Of a stretch of DNA of 64,000 nucleotides, positions 1-8,555 are shown one piece after another (position 1 is the first letter of the stretch; each line of letters begins with the position of its first letter). The position numbers and the translations under genes were made by a program. Under the pieces are notes generated by a model. The model was not told the origin of the DNA and did not search any database. It was given only the letters and a program-made list of their open reading frames with translations. Source of the stretch: Aureicoccus marinus (GTDB lineage Bacteria; Bacteroidota; Bacteroidia; Flavobacteriales; Flavobacteriaceae); contig NZ_MQVX01000001.1 of the NCBI RefSeq assembly GCF_002954325.1, positions 15,840 through 79,839 on the forward strand, in the 5' to 3' direction.

Positions 1-90
1 TATGCAGTAGCGGCCATAGTCTGGAAGCCCGAAGGGAATTCAGTTCCCGAGTTCAGATTTTTTATTTGCAGAAGTGGTTTCCCGGTCTGG
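1..90. repeat. Degenerate copies of the dispersed repeat found at 20187-20311
   Basis: Positions 1-43 match the right end of the 53-bp element seen at 20197-20249, sharing the core GGAAGCCCG-AGGGAAT-CAG. Positions 54-90 match the left end of the same element (ATTTTxTATTTGCAG-AG-GGT). A roughly 10-base spacer lies between them, the same head-to-tail arrangement as in the perfect copy. The match is imperfect and the first copy starts outside the window. It is a non-coding interspersed repeat of unknown role. Confidence 0.55.
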
Positions 91-503
91 CTGCGACGAG
101 CTTAGCAGAGATATCCTTTCTTAAACAAATCCCTACTCACCTTTAATCTTTCAAAAATAACTCCCCAACCCCATAGTCAAGGCCTCCAATATTTCCGGAA
201 GATTGTCCTCGTTTTGGGTTTAGTATTGGGTAAAGGCATACTGAACCAATTCATTCAGGACCAAAAGTAAAGTAGCAAGAAGTAGATTAAAGACACTGTA
301 GCCAGTATTTGTAGACAAGACCGGAAATTGAAATTGTAGATAACTTCTTCATGTAATGGATCTTCGTGTTTTAGGTAAAACTAGGCGTGAACATCCTTCC
401 AGACAATCCCTACTAATGAAGATATTGAGCCAGCTATATCCTTGTACAGACTTCTTCTCAAACAATCTTTATCTTGAAGGTTGAATACTGTAAATTAACC
501 CTC
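91..503. other. Gene-free stretch upstream of the penicillin-acylase-like gene
   Basis: No convincing coding region was found on either strand and no terminator-like hairpin was seen. One minus-strand stretch around 230-380 reads faintly like a histidine-kinase N-box, but it is too weak to call. The region should contain the promoter of the gene starting at 504. A clear TAnnTTTG box in suitable position was not identified. Confidence 0.4.
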
Positions 504-2897
504 ATGCAATCTCGTCTACAACTCATTTGGATTATCCTGATCATTATATCTTGTACTGGTGAATCTTTTGATAACACAGCAGAACCCATCAAAGGTTTAC
601 AGGAGGATGTTGAAATCGTGCGGGATAAATGGGGTATCAATCACATCTATGCGCAAAATGAACATGATCTCTTCTTTGCGCAGGGTTATGCCGCGGCAAA
701 GGATCGTTTGTTTCAATTCGAAATATGGCGGAGGCAAGCTACAGGTACTGTAGCCGAAATTTTGGGTGAGCGCGAATTGAAAAGGGATATCGGAACACGT
801 TTATTTAAGTTCCGAGGTAATATGACCACAGAGATGGAGCACTACCATCCCAATGGGGTAGAAATCATCACAGCTTATACCGATGGAGTCAATGCTTATA
901 TTGATGAAATCTTAAAGCAACCGGACCGCCTCCCAATGGAGTTTAAACTCCTGGGCATTCAACCAGAAAAGTGGACTCCTGAAGTGGTTATTTCTCGTCA
1001 TCAAGGTCTTTTGGGTAATATCGTTGCCGAATTGCAAATCGGGAGAGCAGTGGCCTTGCTAGGAGAAGAAAAGGTCAAAGAGCTGCTTTGGCTTCATCCC
1101 ATGGAGCCGGACCTTACAATGGATGATAGAATAGATCAAAACCTTTTATTTCATGATATCCTCGATCTGTACCAAGCCTACCGTAAAGTAGTCAGTTTTA
1201 GGAGCAGTGATGTACTGCCTCAATACCGTAACCTTAAAGTAGAGACGGCTTTTAACCAACAAAAGCAGCCCAATCTGGATTCCCTATCAATCGGAAGTAA
1301 CAATTGGGTAATTAGCGGAAAACTTATGAAGGATGGGAACACCTATATGGCCAATGATCCTCATCGGACAGTCGCTGTTCCGTCTTTGAGGTATATGGCA
1401 CATCTGGTAGCGCCGGGATGGAATGTGATAGGTGGCGGAGAACCAGAGATTCCCGGTATATCCATCGGGCATAATGAATACGGTTCGTGGGGACTTACGG
1501 TTTTCAGAACAGATGGAGAGGATTTATACGTTTATGACCTCAATCCTGAGAACCACGACCAATACCAGTACAAAGGGGAATGGGTCGATATGACCATTGT
1601 ACAGGAACGCATCCCCGTTAAGGGGCAGGAAGCGGTAGAAGTGGATTTAAAATATACACGACACGGCCCCGTGACCTATGTAGACTCAAAAAATCACAAA
1701 GCTTATGCAGTGCGCTGCGCTTGGTTAGAACCAGGAGGCTCGCCCTACCTGGCCTCGCTGCGAATGGATCAAGCAAAGACTTGGGAAGAATTTAGAGATG
1801 CTTGTAACTACAGTCACATTCCTGGCGAAAATATGATTTGGGCCGACAGGGAAGGAAACATCGGCTGGCAAGCGGTTGGAATAGCTCCTGTGAGGAATAA
1901 TTTTAGTGGATTAGTTCCCGTTCCCGGGGATGGTCGTTATGAATGGGATGGGTATTTACCCATAGTCCAAAAGCCCCATGCGGTTAATCCTGAAAAGGGT
2001 TATATAGCGACCGCTAACCAAAATGTAACTCCACGGGATTACGTTCATTGGAATGCGATCGGGTACTCCTGGTCAGATCCTTACCGAGGGAATCGAGTCA
2101 ATCAGGTACTCGACTCCACCCCAGACATGACCATGGAAGATATGAAGTCTTTACAGGTAGACGTAACCTCATTGCCTGCCCAGAGTTTAATTCCATTCCT
2201 GGAACTTATTGAGTTTGAAGGTCAAGCTGCTCAAGCGAAGGAGATGTTGTTGAATTGGAATCATCAATTAAATTCAAACTCCATTGAAGCGGCAATTTAT
2301 GTCGCTTGGGAAAACACCTTAAGGCATCTGGCCCATGAGCGTTTTGTTCCTTCTAATGCTCAGAATTACATCAAAAGTATACAGCTGAAGAAAGTGATTG
2401 ATTGGATTCAAACTCCTGACAATAAATTTGGACCACAGCCTGTTCTTGGTCGAAATCAGTATTTAAGCGAGGCCTTCACTTTAGCCATTAGAGATTTGGA
2501 AACTCGATTGGGCACCGACATGAGTCAATGGCAATACGGGCAGAAAAAGAACAAGCGTACAGAATTAATTCACGCTTTAGCCGACGCGGTGAATGACAGT
2601 ATTGCAAAGCAGCTGATCTTGGGGCCCTTACCAAGAGGAGGGAATGGCTATACCCCTGGCTCAACTAGTAATGATTACCGTCAAAGAACAGGAGCTACTT
2701 TTCGGTTAATTGTTAATACGGGAGATTGGGATGCTGCCCTAGGCACAAATTCACCAGGGCAATCTGGAGATCCGAACAGTCCATTTTATGATAACTTATT
2801 CGGCCCTTGGGCAAAAGACGAGTTTTTCCCGATCTACTTTTCAAAAACGAAGATTGATTCTGTAGCCGTCAGCAGAATCACCCTGCAGGCCTATTGA
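504..2897 (+). CDS. Penicillin acylase family Ntn hydrolase, lipoprotein
   Basis: This is an S45 penicillin-acylase-family protein of 797 aa. These enzymes hydrolyse amide bonds of acylated substrates (beta-lactam side chains, acyl-homoserine lactones) and mature by autocleavage. The first residues form a lipoprotein signal (LIWIILIIISC), so the start at 504 is preferred over an in-frame ATG ten codons upstream. The expected N-terminal nucleophile serine is Ser265 in the segment IGSNNWVISG, preceded by an alpha-chain region (RDKWGINHIYA, FAQGYAAAKDRLFQ). The C-terminal segment with NSPGQSGDPNSPFYDNL is typical of the family. The gene stands alone, facing away from the two-component genes at 3.2-5.8 kb. 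The true substrate cannot be inferred from sequence. Confidence 0.88.
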   Translation: MQSRLQLIWIILIIISCTGESFDNTAEPIKGLQEDVEIVRDKWGINHIYAQNEHDLFFAQGYAAAKDRLFQFEIWRRQATGTVAEILGERELKRDIGTRLFKFRGNMTTEMEHYHPNGVEIITAYTDGVNAYIDEILKQPDRLPMEFKLLGIQPEKWTPEVVISRHQGLLGNIVAELQIGRAVALLGEEKVKELLWLHPMEPDLTMDDRIDQNLLFHDILDLYQAYRKVVSFRSSDVLPQYRNLKVETAFNQQKQPNLDSLSIGSNNWVISGKLMKDGNTYMANDPHRTVAVPSLRYMAHLVAPGWNVIGGGEPEIPGISIGHNEYGSWGLTVFRTDGEDLYVYDLNPENHDQYQYKGEWVDMTIVQERIPVKGQEAVEVDLKYTRHGPVTYVDSKNHKAYAVRCAWLEPGGSPYLASLRMDQAKTWEEFRDACNYSHIPGENMIWADREGNIGWQAVGIAPVRNNFSGLVPVPGDGRYEWDGYLPIVQKPHAVNPEKGYIATANQNVTPRDYVHWNAIGYSWSDPYRGNRVNQVLDSTPDMTMEDMKSLQVDVTSLPAQSLIPFLELIEFEGQAAQAKEMLLNWNHQLNSNSIEAAIYVAWENTLRHLAHERFVPSNAQNYIKSIQLKKVIDWIQTPDNKFGPQPVLGRNQYLSEAFTLAIRDLETRLGTDMSQWQYGQKKNKRTELIHALADAVNDSIAKQLILGPLPRGGNGYTPGSTSNDYRQRTGATFRLIVNTGDWDAALGTNSPGQSGDPNSPFYDNLFGPWAKDEFFPIYFSKTKIDSVAVSRITLQAY

Positions 2898-2909
2898 TTG
2901 AATTACGCT

Positions 2910-3047
2910 TTAACCAAATGAAATCACAAAAGAAGTCCGCTCATTCGGCACGGAAATTAACCTCAGCAAGCCTTCGTGGTTGCGAATGATCTGCTTCGAT
3001 TGGCTAAGCCCAAAGCCGGCACCCATACTCGTGGTGGTAAAGAAGGG
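2910..3047 (-). pseudogene. Remnant of a histidine kinase ATPase domain (C-terminal end)
   Basis: A 45-residue minus-strand reading frame begins PFFTTTSMGAGFGLSQSKQI and ends in TSFVISFG-stop. This is the F/G2-box end of a sensor histidine kinase HATPase_c domain (pattern PFFTTK-G-G-GLGLS-S--II--H-G). Directly upstream the same frame carries two consecutive TAG stops, and the sequence further upstream (3050-3180) keeps only broken kinase-like strings in several frames. There is no start codon. I read this as a decayed gene end, not an expressed protein. It lies on the same strand as the intact kinase at 3851-5770. Confidence 0.6.
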
Positions 3048-3216
3048 CTACTAGGGGAATCAGAGCCAAAATTCCCAAGAGAAATTTCCTTTAGCCTTTG
3101 GTTTATTCGGCGAGTAGCACAACCAAAATCCTCAGAACCCATAGCGCTTTCGGCTCAAATTGAAGGGTAATGGTCATGCCGCTAAAGATAGAACATGATC
3201 CAAAAGAAGCAAGCCC

Positions 3217-3854
3217 TTAAAGAAGTTCCTTTTCCATCGCGATTTTGATGATGCCTACGCTGTTTTTGGCTCCCAGTTTACTCATGATATTCATACGGTG
3301 GGTTTCCACCGTTTTCGGGCTGATAAAAAGCTTTTCAGATATCTGCTGGGTGGTCAGCTCTTCAGCAATGGCCTGAAGAACCTCGGTTTCGCGCCGGGTG
3401 AGTTTAGGTTGTAAGCCATTGTCAAAAGTTCCTTTGGAACTCACTTGATTCAGAAGGCGTTTGTGGATGTCACTTTGCAGAAAGAGTTCGCCGCCTTGGA
3501 CGGTTTGAATGGCCTTTAAAAGCTCCTCCCGATCCGTGTTTTTTAGTAAGTACCATGGACGCCGTTTTTGAGCATTCTTTTGACAAAGGAGATGTCTTCA
3601 AAGTTGGTCAGGGCAATGATCTTGAGTTCGGGCTGGTCTTTCAGGAGCATCTTGGCTAGATCAATCCCGTTGATATCGGGGAGATTGACATCTAAGAGCA
3701 GCAAAGTAGCCTCGTCTTTTTGAATGTTGTCTAGGGTTTCTTGGGCCGAGTTGTAGGTGCCAACAACTTCAATTCCGTCTAATCCTTTAAGCATGGCAAC
3801 AACGCCTTCCAGGACCATTTGGTGATCATCGGTGATGGCTATTCGGGTGTTCAT
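3217..3854 (-). pseudogene. NarL/FixJ-family response regulator, frameshifted near 3550
   Basis: The N-terminal receiver half (start at 3854) carries the acidic pair DD at residues 9-10 and the phosphoacceptor Asp55 (LLLLDVNLPD). It then runs out of frame at NGVHGTY. The next frame continues the family sequence (LLKNTDREELLKAIQTVQGG) into a LuxR-type helix-turn-helix (LTRRETEVLQAIAEELTTQQ, then SPKTVETHRMNIMSKLG). Restoring one missing base near 3550-3556 gives NGVHGYLLKN and a normal 212-aa regulator. The ATG overlaps the stop of the upstream kinase by 4 bases (ATGA), so the pair is translationally coupled. Given the other indels in this window, a sequencing error is as likely as a true pseudogene. 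Confidence 0.8.
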
Positions 3855-5770
3855 GGCAGTAGATTTTTGTTCATACTCAAGGTATAGGAAGTCCCTTCCT
3901 GGTTCGAAAGCACATCCTTGTCGGCTTGGAGGTAGTCCACCCGCGATTGGATGTTTGAAAGTCCGATCCCGGATTTGTTTTGCGCCGAGGTGTCGAAGCC
4001 TTTTCCGTCGTCTTCCACCGTCAGCTGGATCTCTTCTTCTCGGCAACTCAGCTGAACATTGATCTGCTGAGCTTCCGCATGTTTTAGAGCGTTGACCACC
4101 AATTCCTGTACGATTCTAAAGATGTTGATTTCGGCATTTTTAGAAAGTCGGGGGTGTTCTCCCAGATGCTGAAAGTCAATTTCTGGCTGGTGGATGCCGT
4201 TGGTGTTTTCGATATACTCCTCCAAAGCCTCCACCAGGTTAAAGTTTTCGAGCGAAGGTGGGACGAGGTTGTGGGAAATCGCCCGGACCTGTTTGCAGGA
4301 ATCGTCAATCATGGCGACGGCTTCCCCGATGGCCGGATTCTCTTTATCACTCAAAGCCGAAAGCTTGAATTTAATGGCTGATAAATCCCCGTTGACCCCA
4401 TCGTGCAATTCGCGTGCGATGCGGAAACGCTCTTTTTCCTCCCCTTGAATCAGGGATTCCAGGGTCTTGATTTGGTGCTCTTTTTTAAGGGAGTCAATTT
4501 CTTGGTTCTTGCGTTTTTGGCGTTGCCAGAAGACATAGCCTAATAGTACCAGGCTAAAGAGCAAGAAATACAGCTGGGCATTTCGGGACTGCAGTCGACC
4601 GTTGGCCTGTTCGATTTCCAGGTTTTGGGCAAGGAGTTCCTTGTCCTTTTTCGCCGTTTCGTACTTGGTTTCGATTTCCGAAACGTTCTTGAGGTTTTCT
4701 TCCTGTAGAATACTGTCGCGATAAAGGGTGTGAAGCTTGTAACTTTCTAAGGCCAGGGCAGATTCACCGAGTTCTTCATAGGTATTGGAACGGGTCTGGT
4801 AGATTTTGGAAAGCAAGGCCTGATCACCCAACTCAAGGCCCAATTCCAAGGCACGGTCAAAATGGAATTTCACTTGGGCGTTTTGTTTGAGTTTTCCGTA
4901 AGTATTACCCAGTTCAAAATAGGTTTCGGTCAGCTCTTTTTTATCGGCCAGCTCTTCTCGAAGGCTAAAGGCCTTCTTTAAGTAATCCAAAGCCTCTGTA
5001 TAATTCCCCAGCTTGGATTGGGTGGCACCGATGTTCTGGTAATTCCGGGCGATCTCTCTTTTATTTTCATTGGCTTTATTGGCTTCAAGAGAACGCTGAA
5101 AATAGGTAAGCCCTTCCTCGAGTTGACCCAGTTCTATATAGATAGCACCAACGCCGTTAAGTATTGTACCCGAGGCGTAGCGGATGTTGGGGTTTTCACT
5201 GTTTTCAGATATTTCTACCGCTTCCAAAAGAAGTTCGATGGACTTTTGCTTATTCTCCAGTATGCTATAGACATTGGCGAGGTTGTTTAGCTTGATGAAT
5301 TTGCCGTATTCATTGCCTTCTTTTTCATCCTCTATAATCCCTTCATAATAAATTCTTACCGCCCTATCCAGTTTCCCATTGTTTTTGTAAAGCATACCCA
5401 AGGAGGAGTAGATTGCTGATTTCTTTAGCTCGTGTTTTTTGGCAATACCGAAGGCCTGTTTATAAAAGACTTCCGCCGAGTCCATTCTGTTCGAAAAGAG
5501 GAAGGCATTTCCTGTATAGAGTTTAGCGTTCGCCCGGACCTTGTGGTAACCGATTTCTTCGGCAAAATCATAGGCCTTGTGGCCATAGTAGACCGCGGTA
5601 TCGGTGTCTTGGTAGAGGTAGTAGTAGGCCAGATCATTCAGCACCATGGCGCGGGTCGTATCGGCCTGATCCTTGACGAGCTCCAATTTCAGACTGTCAA
5701 TAATGGACCCGGTCTGAGCGAAGAGCGAGCTGCTCATCAAAAAGAGAAATAATCGCATGAGAATACGCAT
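3851..5770 (-). CDS. TPR-containing sensor histidine kinase (HisKA_3 type)
   Basis: Membrane-bound sensor kinase of 639 aa. An N-terminal signal-like segment (residues 1-19, ending SSLFAQ) is followed by a long tetratricopeptide repeat region (about 30-380) likely to lie in the periplasm. A single transmembrane helix follows (about 395-415, YFLLFSLVLLGYVFW), then a HisKA_3 dimerisation segment with the H-box RIARELHDGVNGDLSAIKFK, and a HATPase_c domain (N-box QELVVNALKHA, G-box DDGKGF and GIGLSNIQSR). It partners with the response regulator that overlaps its stop codon. An alternative start lies four codons downstream (MRLFLFL). The signal sensed is unknown. Confidence 0.9.
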   Translation of the reverse strand: MRILMRLFLFLMSSSLFAQTGSIIDSLKLELVKDQADTTRAMVLNDLAYYYLYQDTDTAVYYGHKAYDFAEEIGYHKVRANAKLYTGNAFLFSNRMDSAEVFYKQAFGIAKKHELKKSAIYSSLGMLYKNNGKLDRAVRIYYEGIIEDEKEGNEYGKFIKLNNLANVYSILENKQKSIELLLEAVEISENSENPNIRYASGTILNGVGAIYIELGQLEEGLTYFQRSLEANKANENKREIARNYQNIGATQSKLGNYTEALDYLKKAFSLREELADKKELTETYFELGNTYGKLKQNAQVKFHFDRALELGLELGDQALLSKIYQTRSNTYEELGESALALESYKLHTLYRDSILQEENLKNVSEIETKYETAKKDKELLAQNLEIEQANGRLQSRNAQLYFLLFSLVLLGYVFWQRQKRKNQEIDSLKKEHQIKTLESLIQGEEKERFRIARELHDGVNGDLSAIKFKLSALSDKENPAIGEAVAMIDDSCKQVRAISHNLVPPSLENFNLVEALEEYIENTNGIHQPEIDFQHLGEHPRLSKNAEINIFRIVQELVVNALKHAEAQQINVQLSCREEEIQLTVEDDGKGFDTSAQNKSGIGLSNIQSRVDYLQADKDVLSNQEGTSYTLSMNKNLLP

Positions 5771-5829
5771 AGGACAAAAATCAGTTAAGGAAAGATACTA
5801 CTTCCGTCTACAAGTCTCAGGTCGAGTAA

Positions 5830-6282
5830 TTAGTTCTCGCCAGAAAGATCATCAGTAGGTGCCCGGTCTTCAAAGTAGATGGTCCGTTCGGCTTCAGCCG
5901 TGTTTCCGGCGGTGTCTGCCACTAAATATTTTACCGTGTATTCGCCCGCTTCTGTGGTGCTGAAGTTTCTGAACATATCATAGGTTAAAGTTGTTTCTCG
6001 CATTGTTATTCTCCGGTTGTAGGCTTCTTGACCAGCACTGTTCTCTACAATGATTTGCACATAATCTATGGTGATGTCGTCCATGGCAATAAAATGCAGG
6101 TCGGCTTGTCTTCGTGGGCCTTCACTCGTGTAGAATACATCTCCATCGTCTGGGAGGATAACCTGTAAAGTAGGTGGATTGGTCTCTTCGGTAAATGGGT
6201 CTTCCTGTGCTTTTGTGCAACTGTTTAAAAGCACGATAGCACTCATTAAGGAGAAAAAGGCGAATAGTCGATTGATTTTCAT
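5830..6282 (-). CDS. Lipoprotein with a single Ig-like beta-sandwich domain (DUF4625-like)
   Basis: Small predicted lipoprotein of 150 aa. The start at 6282 gives a normal signal peptide with a lipobox ending LLNSC; an in-frame ATG seven codons upstream is less suitable. The mature part begins with a TKAQEDPFTEETNPP linker and then a strand-rich domain (PTLQVILPDDGDVFYTSEG ... GEYTVKYLVADTAGNTAEAE). This resembles the Ig/cadherin-like DUF4625 proteins of Bacteroidota. It lies downstream of the 6618-7378 gene on the same strand, beyond a terminator-like hairpin, so it is probably transcribed on its own. Function unknown; a surface or periplasmic binding role is an inference. Confidence 0.65.
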   Translation of the reverse strand: MKINRLFAFFSLMSAIVLLNSCTKAQEDPFTEETNPPTLQVILPDDGDVFYTSEGPRRQADLHFIAMDDITIDYVQIIVENSAGQEAYNRRITMRETTLTYDMFRNFSTTEAGEYTVKYLVADTAGNTAEAERTIYFEDRAPTDDLSGEN

Positions 6283-6383
6283 GATTACTTTTTTTGAGTT
6301 CAATTACCTCCGCAAATTAGAATCCAGGGGTCTGAAAAGCCTGAGGGGATTCTCTGAAATCGAAAAACTCAGGGTATTCCCTT

Positions 6384-6415
6384 AAAAAAAGCCATTGGAT
6401 TCGTCCAATGGCTTT
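6384..6415 (-). terminator. Rho-independent terminator, minus strand
   Basis: A 9-bp perfect stem (GCCATTGGA / TCCAATGGC) closes a 4-base loop at 6391-6412. Read on the minus strand it is followed by seven T residues. It would end transcripts coming from the gene at 6618-7378. Confidence 0.75.
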
Positions 6416-6435
6416 GACGAAAATCTCAAGACCCT

Positions 6436-6632
6436 CTAGCCAGAGATCACCGAGAAGGAAATCCGATTAGAAGCCTTTTTGCGGATGAACTTAACCACTA
6501 AATAAATCGCGGCTACCCTAAACGTTTTACCCGCCGGTATTTTGAAGTCGAAGTACCGTTTGAAGAAAAATTTGGGTCGGATAAAGAAACCGATCTCACC
6601 CAGTTGTTGAACGCACTCTAGCGCTTTCTGAC
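6436..6632 (-). pseudogene. Unrecognised open frame without start codon, possible gene remnant
   Basis: Between the 6618-7378 gene and the terminator at 6384-6415, the minus strand holds a stop-free run of about 65 codons. It contains protein-like strings such as GFFIRPKFFFKRYFDFKIPA and FRVAAIYLVVKFIRKKA, ending at a TAG. No ATG is present and the upstream in-frame TAA is immediately before it. The composition is basic and patterned unlike random sequence. I do not recognise the family. It may be the 3' remnant of a lost gene or chance. Confidence 0.25.
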
Positions 6633-7378
6633 CTTAATATCGTAGAAATTCCAGCAGTTACCTCCGGCCTCAGCACAGCCAACTTCGGTCAATGAGTAAA
6701 CGTTTTCCACATTCGAAATCTTGGCAAAATGCAGTTTGATTATACGCTCGGTATAGGCGGGAATACTAATTGAACCAAAACCTTGGGCTTCTGGTCCTCG
6801 CCAGCCTTCCTGATATTTTAAAGCGAATCGGTTTCCAAATTTATCACTTAAAACGTAAGGGTACTGCCCCCCCGGTGCATGCAAGGTTCCATTGATCGGA
6901 TTGGTTGAATAAAATTCAATCTGGACGATGGTGGTGTAGTCATCATTGAATACATCTGTCACTTTCATGTAATCATAAGGGGCGGTCTTACCCACGGTAA
7001 CCAGATTGACCGTCTTCGGTTTACTGACTTTCGAGGAGCTGGTATTTTTTTGACCCATGACCTCAGTTCCTCGCAAGAGGGAAGTGGGGCAAATCTTAAC
7101 CATTTCAAACCCCATGAGTTCTCCTAGGGCGTTCATGTCGGCTTCATTGGAAATACTGTAGTGCTTTTGTACTTCCTTGGAGTGTGCCATCAGGGACTTG
7201 GAGAAACAATTCAAATATTCTGTTGAAAATTTCTCTTGACTTACATCATCGGCTATTTTTCCGATACAAGCGCAGACCTCTTTAGACATCGTTGTGATGT
7301 AGGGTTTGTCAGCTTGTGCTTGAAGAGAGAGCGTACTGATCAAGACGAAAAGGAGCGATAGAGGGTGGACTTTTTCAT
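6618..7378 (-). CDS. Secreted protein of unknown function, signal peptide frameshifted
   Basis: The body of this roughly 250-aa protein starts after a signal peptide (VHPLSLLFVLISTLSLQAQ) that has no in-frame ATG. An ATG at 7378 reads ATGAAAAA and joins the signal frame if one A is restored in the run at 7371-7375. The N-terminal part (EVCACIGKIADDVSQEKF ... LNCFSKSLMAHSKEVQKHY) is cysteine-containing and helical. The C-terminal part (about 120-240) is strand-rich and ends CAEAGGNCWNFYDIKVRKR. I do not recognise a named domain with certainty. If the indel is real, only a TTG at 7343 or a later ATG could start it and export would be lost. Confidence 0.6.
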
Positions 7379-7438
7379 GTGAGGATGGTTATTTCGATTG
7401 AATATAAAGTAAAATCATAATAAATGACAGGTAAGGCA

Positions 7439-8509
7439 CTACTTCTTCTTGTACCCCAGTTGCTTGTAGAGCTTTTTGGAGGCGTGTAGGAAGCGTTTTT
7501 GTGCCGTTGCTTCAAACCAGGCCTTGGCCACCAGTTTGTTATTGCTCAATCGAGCGTCTTTCCAATGTTCTATTCCGGCAATCGATAAGCTGGTCCAGTC
7601 TTCGTTGATAAAGCTGACCGCCTTGATGTTCTTTTTATGGATGAAGTTGAAGTAGGGGACAAACCACTCTTCCCAGACTTTGGTATTGTCCATATCAATC
7701 CCTTGAATCGGATTGGATTCTGCGATCATAACCGGCTTGGCGTGCTCCTTGGCAAAAGCCAAGACAGCATCGCATTCGGATCCAAAATCGTCTCCACCGT
7801 AAGCATGATCAAAGATGGAAACACCGACCCAATCGACATAATCGTCACCGGGGTACCAGTCTGCTATACTATAGTTCTTATAGGGCTTCGCTGCATAGGA
7901 ATGCCATACAAAGGCAATGTTTTCAACGTTTTCGGCCCGAAAAAGATCCACGATACGTCTATAGGCTCGAATGTAATCCCGGGGTTCCAATTCGTTGTGC
8001 GGTCCATCAAATTCATATCCAATTCGCAGGTAAATAGGTCTGTTGACATTCTTCGCCCATCTCGCGTACTCTTTAATAACCCTATCGTAGGTGCCGAGTC
8101 CAGTTTTTTTGGCAATATCCAAAATCCCAACCATCCACATCGCACTATGGACAACGGTGTTCGGGAATTCGTCGACGAGCATCTGGTGATTCTGGGTGCT
8201 GCCGGTATTGTTTTTAAAAGCACTGGCCACTCCTTTGAATTCAGGGATTCCCCAGTAGGCCGACCAGCCTCCAGGTTGTTTTTCGTCACCGAAGTTGTTT
8301 TGATAATCGGTTATTCCCTCTTTGGTCTGCCCCATAATAAGCAGGGTCTTGCCAGTAGGAGGAACAAACTTGCTGCCTTGGTATTCGTAGATAAACTGGG
8401 CATCCGTTTCTGTCGATATGGCTGCTGCCATTTGTTCAGAAGATTGGCCGTGAAGGCCAGTAAATAAACCAAACAGACCCAAGAAAAGCAGGGTAGAGCT
8501 CAATTTCAT
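7439..8509 (-). CDS. Secreted glycoside hydrolase, GH26 beta-mannanase-like
   Basis: A 356-aa exported protein with a signal peptide (cleavage near GLHGQ). The fold pattern is a TIM barrel of clan GH-A resembling GH26 mannanases. The segment PIYLRIGYEFDGPHN carries the probable acid/base Glu, and KPVMIAESNPIQG carries the probable nucleophile Glu near a strand end. WVGVSIFDHAYG and AVSFINEDW are also typical barrel segments. It has no T9SS sorting tail or carbohydrate-binding module. It stands upstream of the lipoprotein genes on the same strand with about 60 bases between, so co-transcription is possible. Substrate (mannan or another beta-glycan) is an inference. Confidence 0.78.
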   Translation of the reverse strand: MKLSSTLLFLGLFGLFTGLHGQSSEQMAAAISTETDAQFIYEYQGSKFVPPTGKTLLIMGQTKEGITDYQNNFGDEKQPGGWSAYWGIPEFKGVASAFKNNTGSTQNHQMLVDEFPNTVVHSAMWMVGILDIAKKTGLGTYDRVIKEYARWAKNVNRPIYLRIGYEFDGPHNELEPRDYIRAYRRIVDLFRAENVENIAFVWHSYAAKPYKNYSIADWYPGDDYVDWVGVSIFDHAYGGDDFGSECDAVLAFAKEHAKPVMIAESNPIQGIDMDNTKVWEEWFVPYFNFIHKKNIKAVSFINEDWTSLSIAGIEHWKDARLSNNKLVAKAWFEATAQKRFLHASKKLYKQLGYKKK

Positions 8510-8555
8510 GCTGCGATTTTTTTATGAAATTACTTTAGCTACTTCTTTAACGCAA

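Noticed and set aside
230-380. Minus-strand string LLLVLNELVQYAF resembling a histidine-kinase N-box
   Set aside because: The match is short, flanked by stops, and the neighbouring boxes are missing. The kinase remnant at 2910-3047 is in the wrong order to belong to it.
2976-3170. Plus-strand frame of 64 codons after the acylase gene
   Set aside because: It has no protein-like features and lies opposite the kinase remnant on the minus strand, which explains the sequence better.
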